A stretch of 41,492 nt of DNA from Shewanella sp. MBTL60-007 (GCF_019654915.1 NZ_BPET01000056.1:1-41492), one strand, 5' to 3'. Numbered from the stretch's first letter, positions 16,521 to 25,320 are shown. The notes: generated from the sequence alone by a model not told the origin. Numbers and translations: made by a program.

Positions 16521-18095
16521 CTAGGCTGCGATATTACCGCTGCTCGCTTCGTCAACATTGTGACGAATGAGATAGTCAAATGCCCCTAGAGATGCTGTTG
16601 CACCGCTGCCCATGGCGATAATGATCTGCTTATAGGCAGAGTTAGTCACATCGCCAGCGGCAAAAATACCGGGAACAGAGGTCTCACCTTTCGCATCGAC
16701 AATAATCTCCCCGCGAACCGTCATATCAATGGTATCTTTTAGCCACTCTGAGTTAGGCACTAGACCAATCTGCACAAATATTCCCGCAAGCTCAACATGG
16801 TGGCTTTCACCTGTCGCTCTGTCGGTATAGTTAAGGCCGTTAACGCGCTTACCATCGCCAGTCACCTCGGTTGTCATTGCCTCGGTAATGATGTCGATAT
16901 TACCCATAGACTTAGCTTTTCGCTGCAACACTTCATCGGCACGTAAGCTCTTATCAAACTCTAAAACGGTTACATGTTCAACGATATTAGCTAAATCGAT
17001 TGCCGCTTCGATGCCTGAGTTACCACCGCCGATAACAGCAACGCGCTTACCTTTGAACAAGGGGCCATCACAGTGTGGACAGTATGCAACGCCACTACCG
17101 CGGTACTCCTGCTCACCGGGTACATTCATTTCACGCCAGCGGGCACCTGTGGCTAACAATACCGTTTTGCTGCGTAGTACTGCCCCATTTTCCAGTTCTA
17201 GCTCGAATAACTCACCAGACTTCAAGCTTAAGGCACGCTGGTTATTCATGATATCAACATCATATTCATGTACGTGGGCCTCAAGGTTCGCCACCAGCTT
17301 AGGCCCCTCAGTCGCCTTAACTGAGATAAAGTTCTCGATGCCAACGGTTTCAGCAACCTGACCACCAAATTTATCTGCCACAATACCAGTACGCAAGCCT
17401 TTACGTGCTGCGTAAATCGCTGCCGATGCACCCGCTGGGCCGCCGCCAACCACAAGTACTTCAAACGGCTCTTTCTCATTGAGCTGCTCGGCTTTTCTGC
17501 CAGCCGCATTCACATCGAGCTTATTTAAGATCTCAACAGTGCTAATGGCCCCCATAGAGAATTGCTCGCCATTGAGGTACACAGAAGGTACAGCCATGAT
17601 ATTGCGTTCGTTCACTTCATCTTGGAATAAAGAGCCATCAATCATCACGTTAGTAATGTTTGGGTTAATTGCCGCCATCATATTCAAAGCTTGTACGACT
17701 TCAGGACAAGTCTGGCAGCTTAGGGACACGTAGGTCTCAAAGCGATACTCACCCGGTAGCTGACGAATTTGTTCAATCACATCGGCTTCAAGCTTGATTG
17801 GGTGCCCACCGCTGTGCAGCAGCGCAAGAACCAAAGAGGTAAATTCATGACCCATTGGCAAGCCTGCAAAAGTGATTTGCGAACCTAAGTTTGGATTTAT
17901 CACTGCCATTGAAGGTGTGCGTTCGCCCACTTGCTCTTTTACTGAAATAAGTGAAGACAGGCTATCGATATCCGCCGCTAACGACTTAAGCTCTTGGCCT
18001 TTTTTACTGCCATCAACAGACACAACCAGCTCAACTGGATGCTTGAGGTTCTGCAAATAAGTGTTCAGTTGATTCTTTACGTTTGCATCTAACAT
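16521..18095 (-). CDS. ahpF: Alkyl hydroperoxide reductase subunit F
   Basis: Flavoprotein disulfide reductase that passes electrons from NADH to AhpC for reduction of hydrogen peroxide and organic peroxides. The length (524) and architecture match the family. A tandem thioredoxin-fold N-terminal domain carries the redox pair C127/C130 (SCQTC). An FAD domain has VLVVGGGPAGASAAIYAARKG near 213. The NAD domain has the second pair C339/C342 (YCPHC) and VAVIGGGNSGIEAA. C-terminal PGIFAAGDV contacts FAD. It lies downstream of ahpC on the same strand, separated by 284 bp containing an inverted repeat that may lower readthrough. OxyR control is likely from general knowledge; no OxyR site was resolved. 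Confidence 0.97.
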   Translation of the reverse strand: MLDANVKNQLNTYLQNLKHPVELVVSVDGSKKGQELKSLAADIDSLSSLISVKEQVGERTPSMAVINPNLGSQITFAGLPMGHEFTSLVLALLHSGGHPIKLEADVIEQIRQLPGEYRFETYVSLSCQTCPEVVQALNMMAAINPNITNVMIDGSLFQDEVNERNIMAVPSVYLNGEQFSMGAISTVEILNKLDVNAAGRKAEQLNEKEPFEVLVVGGGPAGASAAIYAARKGLRTGIVADKFGGQVAETVGIENFISVKATEGPKLVANLEAHVHEYDVDIMNNQRALSLKSGELFELELENGAVLRSKTVLLATGARWREMNVPGEQEYRGSGVAYCPHCDGPLFKGKRVAVIGGGNSGIEAAIDLANIVEHVTVLEFDKSLRADEVLQRKAKSMGNIDIITEAMTTEVTGDGKRVNGLNYTDRATGESHHVELAGIFVQIGLVPNSEWLKDTIDMTVRGEIIVDAKGETSVPGIFAAGDVTNSAYKQIIIAMGSGATASLGAFDYLIRHNVDEASSGNIAA

Positions 18096-18379
18096 GATGA
18101 CTCCTAAATATCTTAAAGCTAATCTAAGTTCGGTGTCTTACAGGCAACAGTAACCCTTGGTGCTGGCCTAGCACTCGCGAAAAAATAAAAAATGATAGAG
18201 AAAATAAAAAGTGTGTACGGTCTAGCAATTTGTTGGTCAAAAGGTGTTTTAAGAGATTGTTCAGCCTAGATGACAGGGGGACACTAGGCTGAACCGTGGA
18301 GATGAGATCTCTTGATGACTTTGTTGAGCGTTAGCGAGAGATGGGGCTCACTAACGCACTATCATCATTTTCTATCGAC
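18096..18379. other. ahpC-ahpF intergenic region with an 11-bp inverted repeat
   Basis: The 284-bp gap contains a perfect inverted repeat GTTCAGCCTAG (18259-18269) / CTAGGCTGAAC (18284-18294) with a 14-nt loop. No clean T-run follows on the minus strand, so it may be a transcript-stabilising or partial attenuating hairpin that sets different levels of ahpC and ahpF. No gene was seen. Confidence 0.5.
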
Positions 18380-18949
18380 TTAAATTTTACCAACTAGGTC
18401 GATTGATGGTGCTAGTGTCTCTTCACCTGGCTGCCATGCTGCTGGGCATACTTCACCATCGTGAGTCGCTACATACTGAGCCGCTTGGATTTTACGTACT
18501 AGCTCAGCTGCGCTACGACCAATACCTAGGTCATGTACTTCAGCAACTTTGATCTCGCCTTCTGGGTTGATAACGAATGTGCCGCGTAGTGCTAGACCGT
18601 CTTCCTCAATCATCACACCGAAGTTACGTGTGATAGTACCTGTTGGGTCACCAATCATTGGATACTTGATCTTGTTGATTGTGTCTGAGCTTGCGTGCCA
18701 TGCCTTGTGAGTGAAGTGAGTGTCAGTTGATACTGAGTAAACTTCAACGCCCATAGATTGTAGCTTCTCGTAGTGGTCAGCCATGTCACCTAGTTCAGTA
18801 GGACATACAAAGGTAAAGTCTGCAGGGTAGAAGAAAACAACTGACCACTTACCTAGTAAATCTTGCTCAGTCACTGGGTGAAAATCACCGTTGTGGAATG
18901 CTGTCGCTGAAAATGGCTTGATTGTAGAGTTGATGATTGACTGATGCAT
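18380..18949 (-). CDS. ahpC: Alkyl hydroperoxide reductase subunit C (2-Cys peroxiredoxin)
   Basis: Typical 2-Cys peroxiredoxin that reduces hydrogen peroxide, alkyl hydroperoxides and peroxynitrite and is recycled by AhpF. From the ATG at 18949 the protein has 189 residues. The peroxidatic Cys49 sits in FTFVCPTELGD and the resolving Cys168 in GEVCPAAW. The GTFVINPEG strand and the YF-like C-terminal region (PSIDLVGKI) fit the family. The upstream ATG at 18961 is less likely, because GGAG lies six nucleotides before 18949 and the protein then starts like E. coli AhpC. It is first of the ahpC-ahpF pair. Confidence 0.97.
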   Translation of the reverse strand: MHQSIINSTIKPFSATAFHNGDFHPVTEQDLLGKWSVVFFYPADFTFVCPTELGDMADHYEKLQSMGVEVYSVSTDTHFTHKAWHASSDTINKIKYPMIGDPTGTITRNFGVMIEEDGLALRGTFVINPEGEIKVAEVHDLGIGRSAAELVRKIQAAQYVATHDGEVCPAAWQPGEETLAPSIDLVGKI

Positions 18950-19354
18950 GTAATGCTCCATATTAAAAATAAAAAATAAAAATACTTTTTCTTTAAATTC
19001 AACAAACTGAGATGAGTGATGATGAGTCTCTTAAAGCCAGTTCGTTTTCGATGTAAGCATAGTAGTCGAGAAAAATGATTTGTCATAACGAGTAAAAGCT
19101 ATCATCTTAATCGATAATTCCGAACAGGATTAACAATTCAATGATATTAGGTAGTTAGGTACTGTTTTCTAGGGGCAGATAGTAACTAATAAGCACTATT
19201 CGGCATTACCAGTGGAAAAATCGTTTAAGAGTGTCAATCAAAGCCCAACTAGCACAAAATAACGCTAGCGGGATTGACTCACTAAGATTGGGTTAAATTA
19301 AGGCTGTGCTGTTAACTAAGAACAAGGTTGGGCTATTAGCCTTGAATACAGCGG
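18950..19354. other. ahpC promoter region
   Basis: About 400 bp with no gene. The part next to ahpC is very AT-rich. Scattered ATAG/CTAT words occur near 19060-19120, but I could not fit them to a spaced OxyR tetrad site. No clear terminator for the adjoining spermidine-synthase-like gene was found. Confidence 0.4.
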
Positions 19355-20098
19355 TTACTCCCAAACATCGAATCGGGTCAGCGATCTCGCCAGCTGAAAA
19401 TCCAGCTGCTGCGATAACGCCTGCGCCTTGGTTTTTAAACCACTGGCACTTATCTCACGTTTGGCTTTACCCGCAAACACCACCCAGTTACCGCTGCCCG
19501 TTAGGCAGGCACGCACCTCGACAAAGTAATTATTAAGGTAAGCGAGCAACTCACGGTTTTGGCTATGCTCTTTCCAACAATTCAGCACCAGATAACCATC
19601 GGCCTTAATCAAGGCAGCGCATTGAGCGATAAAAGACTCAGACACTTGAGCCGCATCGACGCCATCGGCGCTATAGATGTCGGTGAAGATCACATCGACC
19701 CGCTTATGGTCGCCAGACTCAAGAAACTGTTTTGCATCTTGATTGATCACCTTAAGCTTTTTACTCAGTGGCAACTGAAAATAGCGTTTAGCTAACTCAA
19801 TGACATCCGCACGTAACTCAACAGCGGTGAGTTTGATCCCCGCATCGAAATTACGCAATGCATGAATAAGTCCACCACCACCGAGCCCGAGCACGATTGC
19901 ACTCTTAGGCTGGCTATAGAGCAATACCAATAGCATGGCTTGTACATAGGTATGCTGTGGGATATGTGGTGCAGCTTTCAGTAGCTTACTCTGCTCATCA
20001 TTTTCACCAAAGGCTAGAATTCTCGACTCTTTATCTTCTAATACGATAAGTGGGCCATATTCATCTTGGGTTTGGTGCAGTACTTGATAATCTGACAT
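19355..20098 (-). CDS. Spermidine-synthase-like SAM-binding protein
   Basis: A class I SAM-fold protein of the spermidine synthase superfamily. The N-terminal part (VLEDKESRILAFGEND) resembles the small beta domain of SpeE. The SAM-like binding loop is VLGLGGGGLIHAL, followed by the acidic ribose-binding strand TAVELR. The position of the catalytic DSTDP of true aminopropyltransferases reads TDIYSADG, so polyamine synthesis is doubtful; many such paralogues have no known substrate. From the ATG at 20098 it has 247 residues. That ATG is chosen because GGAGAG lies close upstream, while the frame opens at 20143. No speD or other polyamine gene is adjacent. Confidence 0.75.
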   Translation of the reverse strand: MSDYQVLHQTQDEYGPLIVLEDKESRILAFGENDEQSKLLKAAPHIPQHTYVQAMLLVLLYSQPKSAIVLGLGGGGLIHALRNFDAGIKLTAVELRADVIELAKRYFQLPLSKKLKVINQDAKQFLESGDHKRVDVIFTDIYSADGVDAAQVSESFIAQCAALIKADGYLVLNCWKEHSQNRELLAYLNNYFVEVRACLTGSGNWVVFAGKAKREISASGLKTKAQALSQQLDFQLARSLTRFDVWE

Positions 20099-20393
20099 GA
20101 GCTCTCCGATATTTGGGGCGCTATTATGCGTTAAATTCAGCATGAATAAAACGCCGCCGTTATCGTCACAACCCCTGATAGCAGAAAGGCATCACGCAAC
20201 AATCAATACACATCAACAGGAAAAACTCAGCACCTAATCAAGGTTAAGTACAAACACCACAAGCACCAAACAAGTGGCAACAAGAACAGCGCAAACCAAA
20301 CAAGTTTCCAACCCAGAGTTGAGATCATTGTCACATCTCATTTTTTACCGATACATACAATCAGCGCCATTCTCAATTTAGTAAGATAAACCA

Positions 20394-20918
20394 ATGAAAA
20401 AGACAATCTCAGCCATCGCGCTAACTGCAATTCTAAGCACTCAACTGACTGGCTGCATGGGCCAAATGGGTCTAAGCGCCATGGTAACTAAAGCTAACTT
20501 AAGCGCTGTAGACAACCGTTACGGCCGCGCTGGCCTATTTATGCTGATGAGCCCAATTTATGGCTTCGCCGCAACTGGCGATCTATTTATTGTTAACAGC
20601 ATCGAATTCTGGACAGGCACCAACCCTGTCACAGGTCGTTCACCAGCCGTTGTAGACATGCCAGTTGAAGCGATTTTCAAGGTGAACCAGCACATCGATG
20701 GCGACCTAACTACCGCTCCGCTTAAGAACGTTAAGCTAACTAGCGCTTCAATGGTTGCAACTGACGAAAATACCTTAGCAATGACACTGGTTTATGAAGA
20801 TGGTAGCCAGCAAGTTATGTCTGGCGTTAAGCAAGGCGAGCATGTTGATTTCTATCTAGATAACAATTTCATTGCTCGTGTAAGCACTGATGAGCTTGCC
20901 GCTTACCAGCAAGGTTAA
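20394..20918 (+). CDS. DUF3332 family lipoprotein
   Basis: A small predicted outer- or inner-membrane lipoprotein. The signal peptide MKKTISAIALTAILSTQLTGC ends in a lipobox LTGC with the acylated Cys21. The mature part has AGLFMLMSPIYGFAATGDLFIVNSIEFWTG compressed features (a hydrophobic stretch, then NSIEFWTGTNP), the hallmark of DUF3332. A beta-rich C-terminal part follows. Length 174 is usual. It is a single gene with its own terminator. The function of the family is not known to me. Confidence 0.8.
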   Translation: MKKTISAIALTAILSTQLTGCMGQMGLSAMVTKANLSAVDNRYGRAGLFMLMSPIYGFAATGDLFIVNSIEFWTGTNPVTGRSPAVVDMPVEAIFKVNQHIDGDLTTAPLKNVKLTSASMVATDENTLAMTLVYEDGSQQVMSGVKQGEHVDFYLDNNFIARVSTDELAAYQQG

Positions 20919-20960
20919 TACCGTTCGGTATAAATAAGTAATGCTTACTCCGTGATCTGC

Positions 20961-20988
20961 AAAGGGCCAATAATACTGGCCCTTTTTT
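20961..20988 (+). terminator. Rho-independent terminator after the DUF3332 gene
   Basis: AAAGGGCCA / TGGCCCTTT with a 7-nt loop runs straight into six T on the plus strand, about 40 bp after the stop. Confidence 0.88.
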
Positions 20989-21023
20989 ATTTGCTTCGAT
21001 TAAAGCATCTGATGCTTAGTCTA

Positions 21024-21761
21024 TTACTTAAGCGTTCGCTGAAAAAATGCCACCGCCTGCAAGTACATCTGCAGCGCAAGCGCTGGATCATACCTGCTAT
21101 CTCCGTCACGCATAAAGGCATGTTGGGCGTTGACTTCCAGCCAGTTAAACTTAACGCCTGTAGCCTCAAGCTTGTCATACACCAGCTTGCGTCCCTCGCT
21201 AGATACGTGAGGATCTTGCTTGCCAAACACCATCACCAACTCGGCTGCGATATCGCCCGTTCGGCTTAAGGAGTCATTCCCCTTGTCGCAGGGCAAAGTG
21301 TTGGAATGGATATCGGTCGGATATAAACAAAACGCACCTTGGATATCGGGGTTTAGTGCAGCGCGGTAAGCTAAATGGCCACCGATACACACCCCCATAC
21401 TACCAATATTACTGCTGCAAAAACTTAGGCTGCGAGCAAAGTCTACCAAGGCTTCGGTGTCGGTGTCATGATCCTCAAGCCGCTTAGCAAACTTGTCTGC
21501 GTTGCCTTTATCTTTACCTATATCGTCATAGGCAAGCACGGTACCGATAGGGTTAAGCTCGTGAAACACTTCTGGAACTAACACCACAAAACCATGACCA
21601 GCAAGGATTGCAGCAGCACGGGCAATCGGCGCCGTTTGCTGAAAGATCTCAGAATAGAAAATAATAGTGGCAAATTGCCCATCACAATCGGGGCGGTATA
21701 GGTAAGTCCGCATGGTTCCCGTTGCGGTGGAAATATCGTGGACCTCTTGAGTAATGATCAT
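21024..21761 (-). CDS. Dienelactone hydrolase family protein
   Basis: An alpha/beta hydrolase of the DLH family, 245 residues. The nucleophile is cysteine: GVCIGGHLAY with Cys125. The other likely triad members are Asp183 (FGKQDPHV) and His214 (NAQHAFMRD). The RYDP after the His is a typical DLH ending. The family ranges from bacterial dienelactone hydrolases to carboxymethylenebutenolidases; the natural substrate here is unknown. It lies 74 bp downstream of ldhA on the same strand, and the gap contains a 7-bp inverted repeat (TCGCTCG / CGAGCGA), so cotranscription is possible but not certain. The ATG is preceded by AAGGAAAGAGAG. Confidence 0.85.
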   Translation of the reverse strand: MIITQEVHDISTATGTMRTYLYRPDCDGQFATIIFYSEIFQQTAPIARAAAILAGHGFVVLVPEVFHELNPIGTVLAYDDIGKDKGNADKFAKRLEDHDTDTEALVDFARSLSFCSSNIGSMGVCIGGHLAYRAALNPDIQGAFCLYPTDIHSNTLPCDKGNDSLSRTGDIAAELVMVFGKQDPHVSSEGRKLVYDKLEATGVKFNWLEVNAQHAFMRDGDSRYDPALALQMYLQAVAFFQRTLK

Positions 21762-21835
21762 CGGCTCTCTTTCCTTAGATGCTGGTAACTAGATAGTCGC
21801 TCGCCACATTCGCGACGAGCGAATGATGAAGTATT

Positions 21836-22825
21836 CTAATACAACTGATTAGGGCATACTTCTCCCGCCAGTAACTGGGTTACGTTTGTCAGTGTTGTAT
21901 GTGCAATCGCGCTTAAGGCTTCCTCGGTTAAGAATGCCTGATGGCCAGTAAAAATGACGTTGTGACATGCCGATAGACGCCTAAAGACATCATCTTGAAT
22001 GATCTCACTCGACTTATCCTCAAAGAATAACTCTTTCTCATTCTCGTAAACGTCTAAGCCCAATGAGCCTAGCTGACCAGACTTAAGCGCCTCCATGGCA
22101 TCGAGGGCATTTAATAAGCCGCCACGACTAGTATTGATCACCATAACGCCAGGCTTCATTTGGCTAAAGCTCTTCTGGCTCAAAAGGTGATGGTTCTCTT
22201 TTGTCAGTGGGCAGTGCAAACTGATCACATCGCAAATAGGGTACAGCTGATCCAGCGGTAAATACTCGACGCCTAAATCAATTACCGCTTGATTAGGGTA
22301 AGGGTCATGGGCGACAACTTTGCAGCCGAAACCTTGCAGCACCTTGATGGTCGCCAGACCAATTTTGCCCGTACCGATGACACCGATAGTGCGGCCATGC
22401 ATATTAAAGCCCACCAAGCCCTCTAGTGAGAAGTTCGCATCACGGGTTCGCTGGTAGGCTTTATGAATTTTACGGTTTAAGGTCAGCATAAGTGCCACTG
22501 TGTGCTCGGCAACCGACTCAGGAGAATAGGCTGGCACATTTACCACCTTCATTCCCAAACGCTCGGCGGCCTCAAGATCGACATTGTTAAAGCCCGCGCA
22601 GCGCATAGCGATTATCTTGGTCCCGCCCTGTGCGAGTTCCACCAGCACCTCTTCACACAGTGAATCATTGACGAAGGCACACACGATCTCAAAGCCTTCT
22701 GCTAACTTCACCGTTTGCATACACAGTCGATAATCGAAATATTCAATATTGGCACCGAAGGCGGCATTGGTGCGATCGAAATACTGGATGTCGTAATGTT
22801 TAGCGCTAAAGAAGCCTATTTTCAT
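21836..22825 (-). CDS. ldhA: D-lactate dehydrogenase (fermentative, NAD-dependent)
   Basis: Converts pyruvate and NADH to D-lactate. Starting at the ATG at 22825 (MKIGFFSAKHYDIQYFDRTN) the protein is 329 residues, the same length as E. coli LdhA. The NAD Rossmann motif is GVIGTGKIGLATIKVLQGFG. The substrate arginine lies in NTSRGGL, and the catalytic His in FTGHQAFLTEEAL. The frame stays open to 22939, but that extension has no family counterpart, and AAGG lies eight nucleotides before the chosen ATG. It is monocistronic or cotranscribed with the dienelactone hydrolase gene. The 450-bp upstream region has a minus-strand hairpin and T-run that could act as an attenuator. Confidence 0.93.
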   Translation of the reverse strand: MKIGFFSAKHYDIQYFDRTNAAFGANIEYFDYRLCMQTVKLAEGFEIVCAFVNDSLCEEVLVELAQGGTKIIAMRCAGFNNVDLEAAERLGMKVVNVPAYSPESVAEHTVALMLTLNRKIHKAYQRTRDANFSLEGLVGFNMHGRTIGVIGTGKIGLATIKVLQGFGCKVVAHDPYPNQAVIDLGVEYLPLDQLYPICDVISLHCPLTKENHHLLSQKSFSQMKPGVMVINTSRGGLLNALDAMEALKSGQLGSLGLDVYENEKELFFEDKSSEIIQDDVFRRLSACHNVIFTGHQAFLTEEALSAIAHTTLTNVTQLLAGEVCPNQLY

Positions 22826-22938
22826 TGTAGAAACCTTACCTAAATGAGAAGGGAAAACCGTAACCAGTGTATGTGATATTGGTAGATTTGTCTTGTAGGC
22901 CATGGAGCTATGTCTAACTAAGAGGGAGTTTTTAGACA

Positions 22939-22969
22939 AAGAAAAAGCGAGCTCCTGACAGCTCGCTTT
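22939..22969 (-). terminator. Terminator-like hairpin upstream of ldhA
   Basis: A perfect stem AAAGCGAGCT / AGCTCGCTTT with a 6-nt loop is followed on the minus strand by TTTTTCTTT. No minus-strand gene precedes it in the window, so it would end a small RNA or attenuate an ldhA leader transcript about 115 bp before the ldhA start. Confidence 0.6.
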
Positions 22970-23082
22970 CCAGCTTATTCTGAGGCTTTACTAAAGAGTT
23001 AAGGATAAATTCTCTTAAGCATTCAGATCGAAGCCATTATTGACTGAGCATAAAAATATCAACAATAGCAAGGAGTAAGCAT

Positions 23083-23184
23083 ATGCCCATTAGCCTACCA
23101 CTAACTATAAATAGGTATCGATATCTGCTTCACAGATTTGTTGCGCGGCTCAGTCTTACCGCGGCTAAAATAGACAATATATAA
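23083..23184 (+). CDS. Possible 33-residue small protein
   Basis: A short frame opens at an ATG preceded by AGGAG with 7-nt spacing, an ideal ribosome site. The peptide begins MPISLPLTINRYRYLLHRF and is basic, with no recognised family or membrane span. It stands alone before a membrane-protein gene. It could equally be chance; no further support is visible. Confidence 0.25.
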   Translation: MPISLPLTINRYRYLLHRFVARLSLTAAKIDNI

Positions 23185-23276
23185 CTGTAAGTCTGAGCTG
23201 TGATCTCTCAACGCTTTTCAAATAGTCATTTCCTGATAAGATTTGCTGCAATTTAGCAGCACAAGACTCCTTAAAT

Positions 23277-23687
23277 ATGGCCAGAAAAGAACTCACCGAA
23301 AAACAATTTATGATCCAACGTTTTTCTAAAACCGCCCTACGCGCTTTACACATATTGGGGATCACCGGAGCTGGCGGTGGCATTTTATTGCACGTCCCTC
23401 AGGAACAATGGCTAGTCTACTGGATCATGGCGATGAGTACGGGCGCCGCCATGATGGCTTGGGAGATTGTGCGTGACTGGCGCTGGTTGATCCAACTAAA
23501 GGGCGTATTAACCTTGCTAAAACTAGGCATGTTAGGCTTATTTATCCCCTTTGCCGCATATAAGCCTGAATTGCTGATCGCTATTGTATTATTATCTGTA
23601 GTGGTATCTCACGGCCCAGCTGGGCTACGACATTTCTCAGTAATACATGGACGCAGACTAGATGGCAGAAAAGAAGTTAAAGGCTAG
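23277..23687 (+). CDS. Small multi-spanning membrane protein, unknown function
   Basis: 136 residues with three or four hydrophobic segments: about 23-45, 47-65, 80-98 and 100-115. A conserved-looking HGPAGLRHFSVIHGRRL motif follows the last helix. A basic N-terminus suggests a cytoplasmic start. No catalytic motif was found. It overlaps the next gene by 26 bp, indicating translational coupling with the methyltransferase. No clear ribosome site precedes the ATG. Function unknown. Confidence 0.65.
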   Translation: MARKELTEKQFMIQRFSKTALRALHILGITGAGGGILLHVPQEQWLVYWIMAMSTGAAMMAWEIVRDWRWLIQLKGVLTLLKLGMLGLFIPFAAYKPELLIAIVLLSVVVSHGPAGLRHFSVIHGRRLDGRKEVKG

Positions 23688-24204
23688 CAGCGCAGAGCTG
23701 ATTACTCAGTTTTCAGCACTGACAGACTACCTAACACCCGGTTGCAAGGTACTCGATCTTGCCTGTGGTAGCGGCCGTAATGGTCAGTGGTTTAGCGACA
23801 GGGGCTGCCATGTAAGCTACCTCGACCAAAATCTAGCTCGACTAGATGTTACAGCAGACGATGGCAGTATCGAGTTACTGGAGTGGGATCTCGAAGATGG
23901 CAGCGCGCCGCACCTCCCTACCGAGCAGTACGATATCGTACTGGTTTTTAACTACCTACATCGACCACTGTTCGCGCAGATAAAGGATAGCATCAAGCCC
24001 GGAGGGCTCCTTATTTACGAGACCTTTACCGAACAACAAGCGCAAATTGGTCGCCCCAAAAATCCCAACTTCTTACTCAAAACGGGTGAATTAAAAGCAT
24101 TATTTGCCAATTGGGGCATACTCCATTACGCTGAAGATCGATTAGGAGAGTTACCTTCGGCAAGTTATAAGGCACAGCTTATCGCTCAAAAGCCGCAGGT
24201 ATAG
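23662..24204 (+). CDS. SAM-dependent methyltransferase, class I (TehB-like)
   Basis: 180 residues with the class I SAM-binding fold. Motif I is VLDLACGSGRNGQWFSDRG (about 35-53). An acidic strand end (SYLDQN) follows. Motif IV-like DIVLVFNYLHRPLF and post-motif KPGGLLIYETFTEQQAQ are also seen. The RNGQWF signature resembles the TehB/small-molecule thiol or tellurite methyltransferase group, but the substrate cannot be read from sequence. Its start overlaps the upstream membrane-protein gene, and the downstream small membrane protein follows after about 40 bp, so the three probably form one operon. Confidence 0.82.
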   Translation: MAEKKLKASSAELITQFSALTDYLTPGCKVLDLACGSGRNGQWFSDRGCHVSYLDQNLARLDVTADDGSIELLEWDLEDGSAPHLPTEQYDIVLVFNYLHRPLFAQIKDSIKPGGLLIYETFTEQQAQIGRPKNPNFLLKTGELKALFANWGILHYAEDRLGELPSASYKAQLIAQKPQV

Positions 24205-24243
24205 TACACATTGCCATAAAACAGCATGAAATGGAGGCCAGCT

Positions 24244-24534
24244 ATGTTCCCCTATCCAGAACAATATCGAGTTGCGCTTCCCCCTATCGTCACAGGCTTT
24301 ATGGTTGTTTGGGCACTAATCAGTCGCTTGGTTTTTGGTGATGCCAGCGTACTAAGCCTGTACCCATTATTAGCCCTTTTCCCTATCATTATCTTGCTAC
24401 ATCTCTATCTGATCTGGGATGCCAGAAGTATGGGACGCCTAGATCAATCCTTCTACGCCTTGATCCACTGCGCACTGGCGTTTGTGATTTGGACCTTTGC
24501 CATCATGCATGTTAATGGCCATGGGTTCTCCTAA
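24244..24534 (+). CDS. Small integral membrane protein, unknown function
   Basis: 96 residues from the ATG at 24244, preceded by GGAGG with 7-nt spacing, which is better than the upstream ATG at 24226. Three hydrophobic segments are seen at about 11-31, 35-55 and 70-90. Histidines in LLHLYLIWDA and MHVNGHG could suggest metal or haem contact, but this is speculation. It is the third gene of a probable operon with the methyltransferase. Confidence 0.6.
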   Translation: MFPYPEQYRVALPPIVTGFMVVWALISRLVFGDASVLSLYPLLALFPIIILLHLYLIWDARSMGRLDQSFYALIHCALAFVIWTFAIMHVNGHGFS

Positions 24535-24642
24535 CCCCGCCAGAGCAATAACCAACAAGTTACTATGGATTGGCTCGAATCTGCTTGCATGAAGAACGGC
24601 CAAAGAGGTATCTTTGCCGCGCATTTTTAATAAGGTTCTATC

Positions 24643-25320
24643 ATGACTGATTTCGTCTACTCTCCTCCTACTACGCCATGGCTTGAAGTCTTACATCAAG
24701 ACAGAGATATTATGGTTGTTAATAAGCCATCGGGGCTGCTCTCTGTGCCGGGGCGTGATCCAGCCCATGCAGACAGCACCTACACTCGAGTATTGGCAGA
24801 GTTTCCAGACGCAAAAATCGTTCATCGATTAGATATGGCCACCTCTGGCGTTATTGTTGTGGCTTTACTGCGCAGCGCCGAGTCAGAACTCAAGCGTCAA
24901 TTCAGAGAAAGAGAAACCGAGAAGACCTACTACGCAAGAGTTGCTGGTCATGTAAAAGAGAACCACGGCACGATTAATCTACCACTTATCTGTGACTGGC
25001 CAAATCGCCCCAAACAGAAGGTGGATCATAAAATAGGTAAGCCATCACAGACCCACTATGAAGTGATCAGCCGTGGCAAACGCTCAACCTTAGTCAAACT
25101 AACACCAATTACTGGGCGCTCTCACCAATTGCGAGTGCATATGATGGCACTAGGTCACCCTATTTTAGGCGATAACTTCTATGCAGATCCGTTAGCAAAA
25201 CGACTCGCTCCACGGCTACTGCTGCATGCTCAGTCACTGACTATTACTCACCCCTACACTAAAGAGCGAATGACCTTTAGTTGCGATGCCCCTTTTATGG
25301 ATGCAGAGGGCGAGCAGTAA
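24643..25320 (+). CDS. rluA: Dual-specificity pseudouridine synthase RluA
   Basis: Isomerises uridine to pseudouridine in 23S rRNA (U746 in E. coli) and in several tRNAs at position 32. The 225-residue sequence matches E. coli RluA closely, including MVVNKPSGLLSVPGR, the catalytic HRLDMATSG with Asp64, KRQFRERE, PLICDWPNRPKQKV, ITGRSHQLRVHM and ALGHPILGDNFYA. There is no N-terminal S4 domain, as expected for RluA, unlike RluC/D. It is a single gene, about 110 bp after the small membrane protein. Confidence 0.96.
   Translation: MTDFVYSPPTTPWLEVLHQDRDIMVVNKPSGLLSVPGRDPAHADSTYTRVLAEFPDAKIVHRLDMATSGVIVVALLRSAESELKRQFRERETEKTYYARVAGHVKENHGTINLPLICDWPNRPKQKVDHKIGKPSQTHYEVISRGKRSTLVKLTPITGRSHQLRVHMMALGHPILGDNFYADPLAKRLAPRLLLHAQSLTITHPYTKERMTFSCDAPFMDAEGEQ

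Larger units (their letters stand above)
22826..23276. other. Upstream region of ldhA
   Basis: About 450 bp between divergent genes. It contains a terminator-like hairpin for the minus strand (22944-22969) and one short plus-strand frame with a good ribosome site (23083-23184), both listed separately. Nothing else was recognised. Confidence 0.45.

Noticed and set aside
19050..19130. OxyR site upstream of ahpC
   Set aside because: ATAG and CTAT words are present, but their spacing does not fit the ATAG-N7-CTAT tetrad pattern, so no site is claimed.
22826..22939. N-terminal extension of the ldhA frame
   Set aside because: The extension would make the protein 38 residues longer than E. coli LdhA, which is 329 residues when started at 22825.
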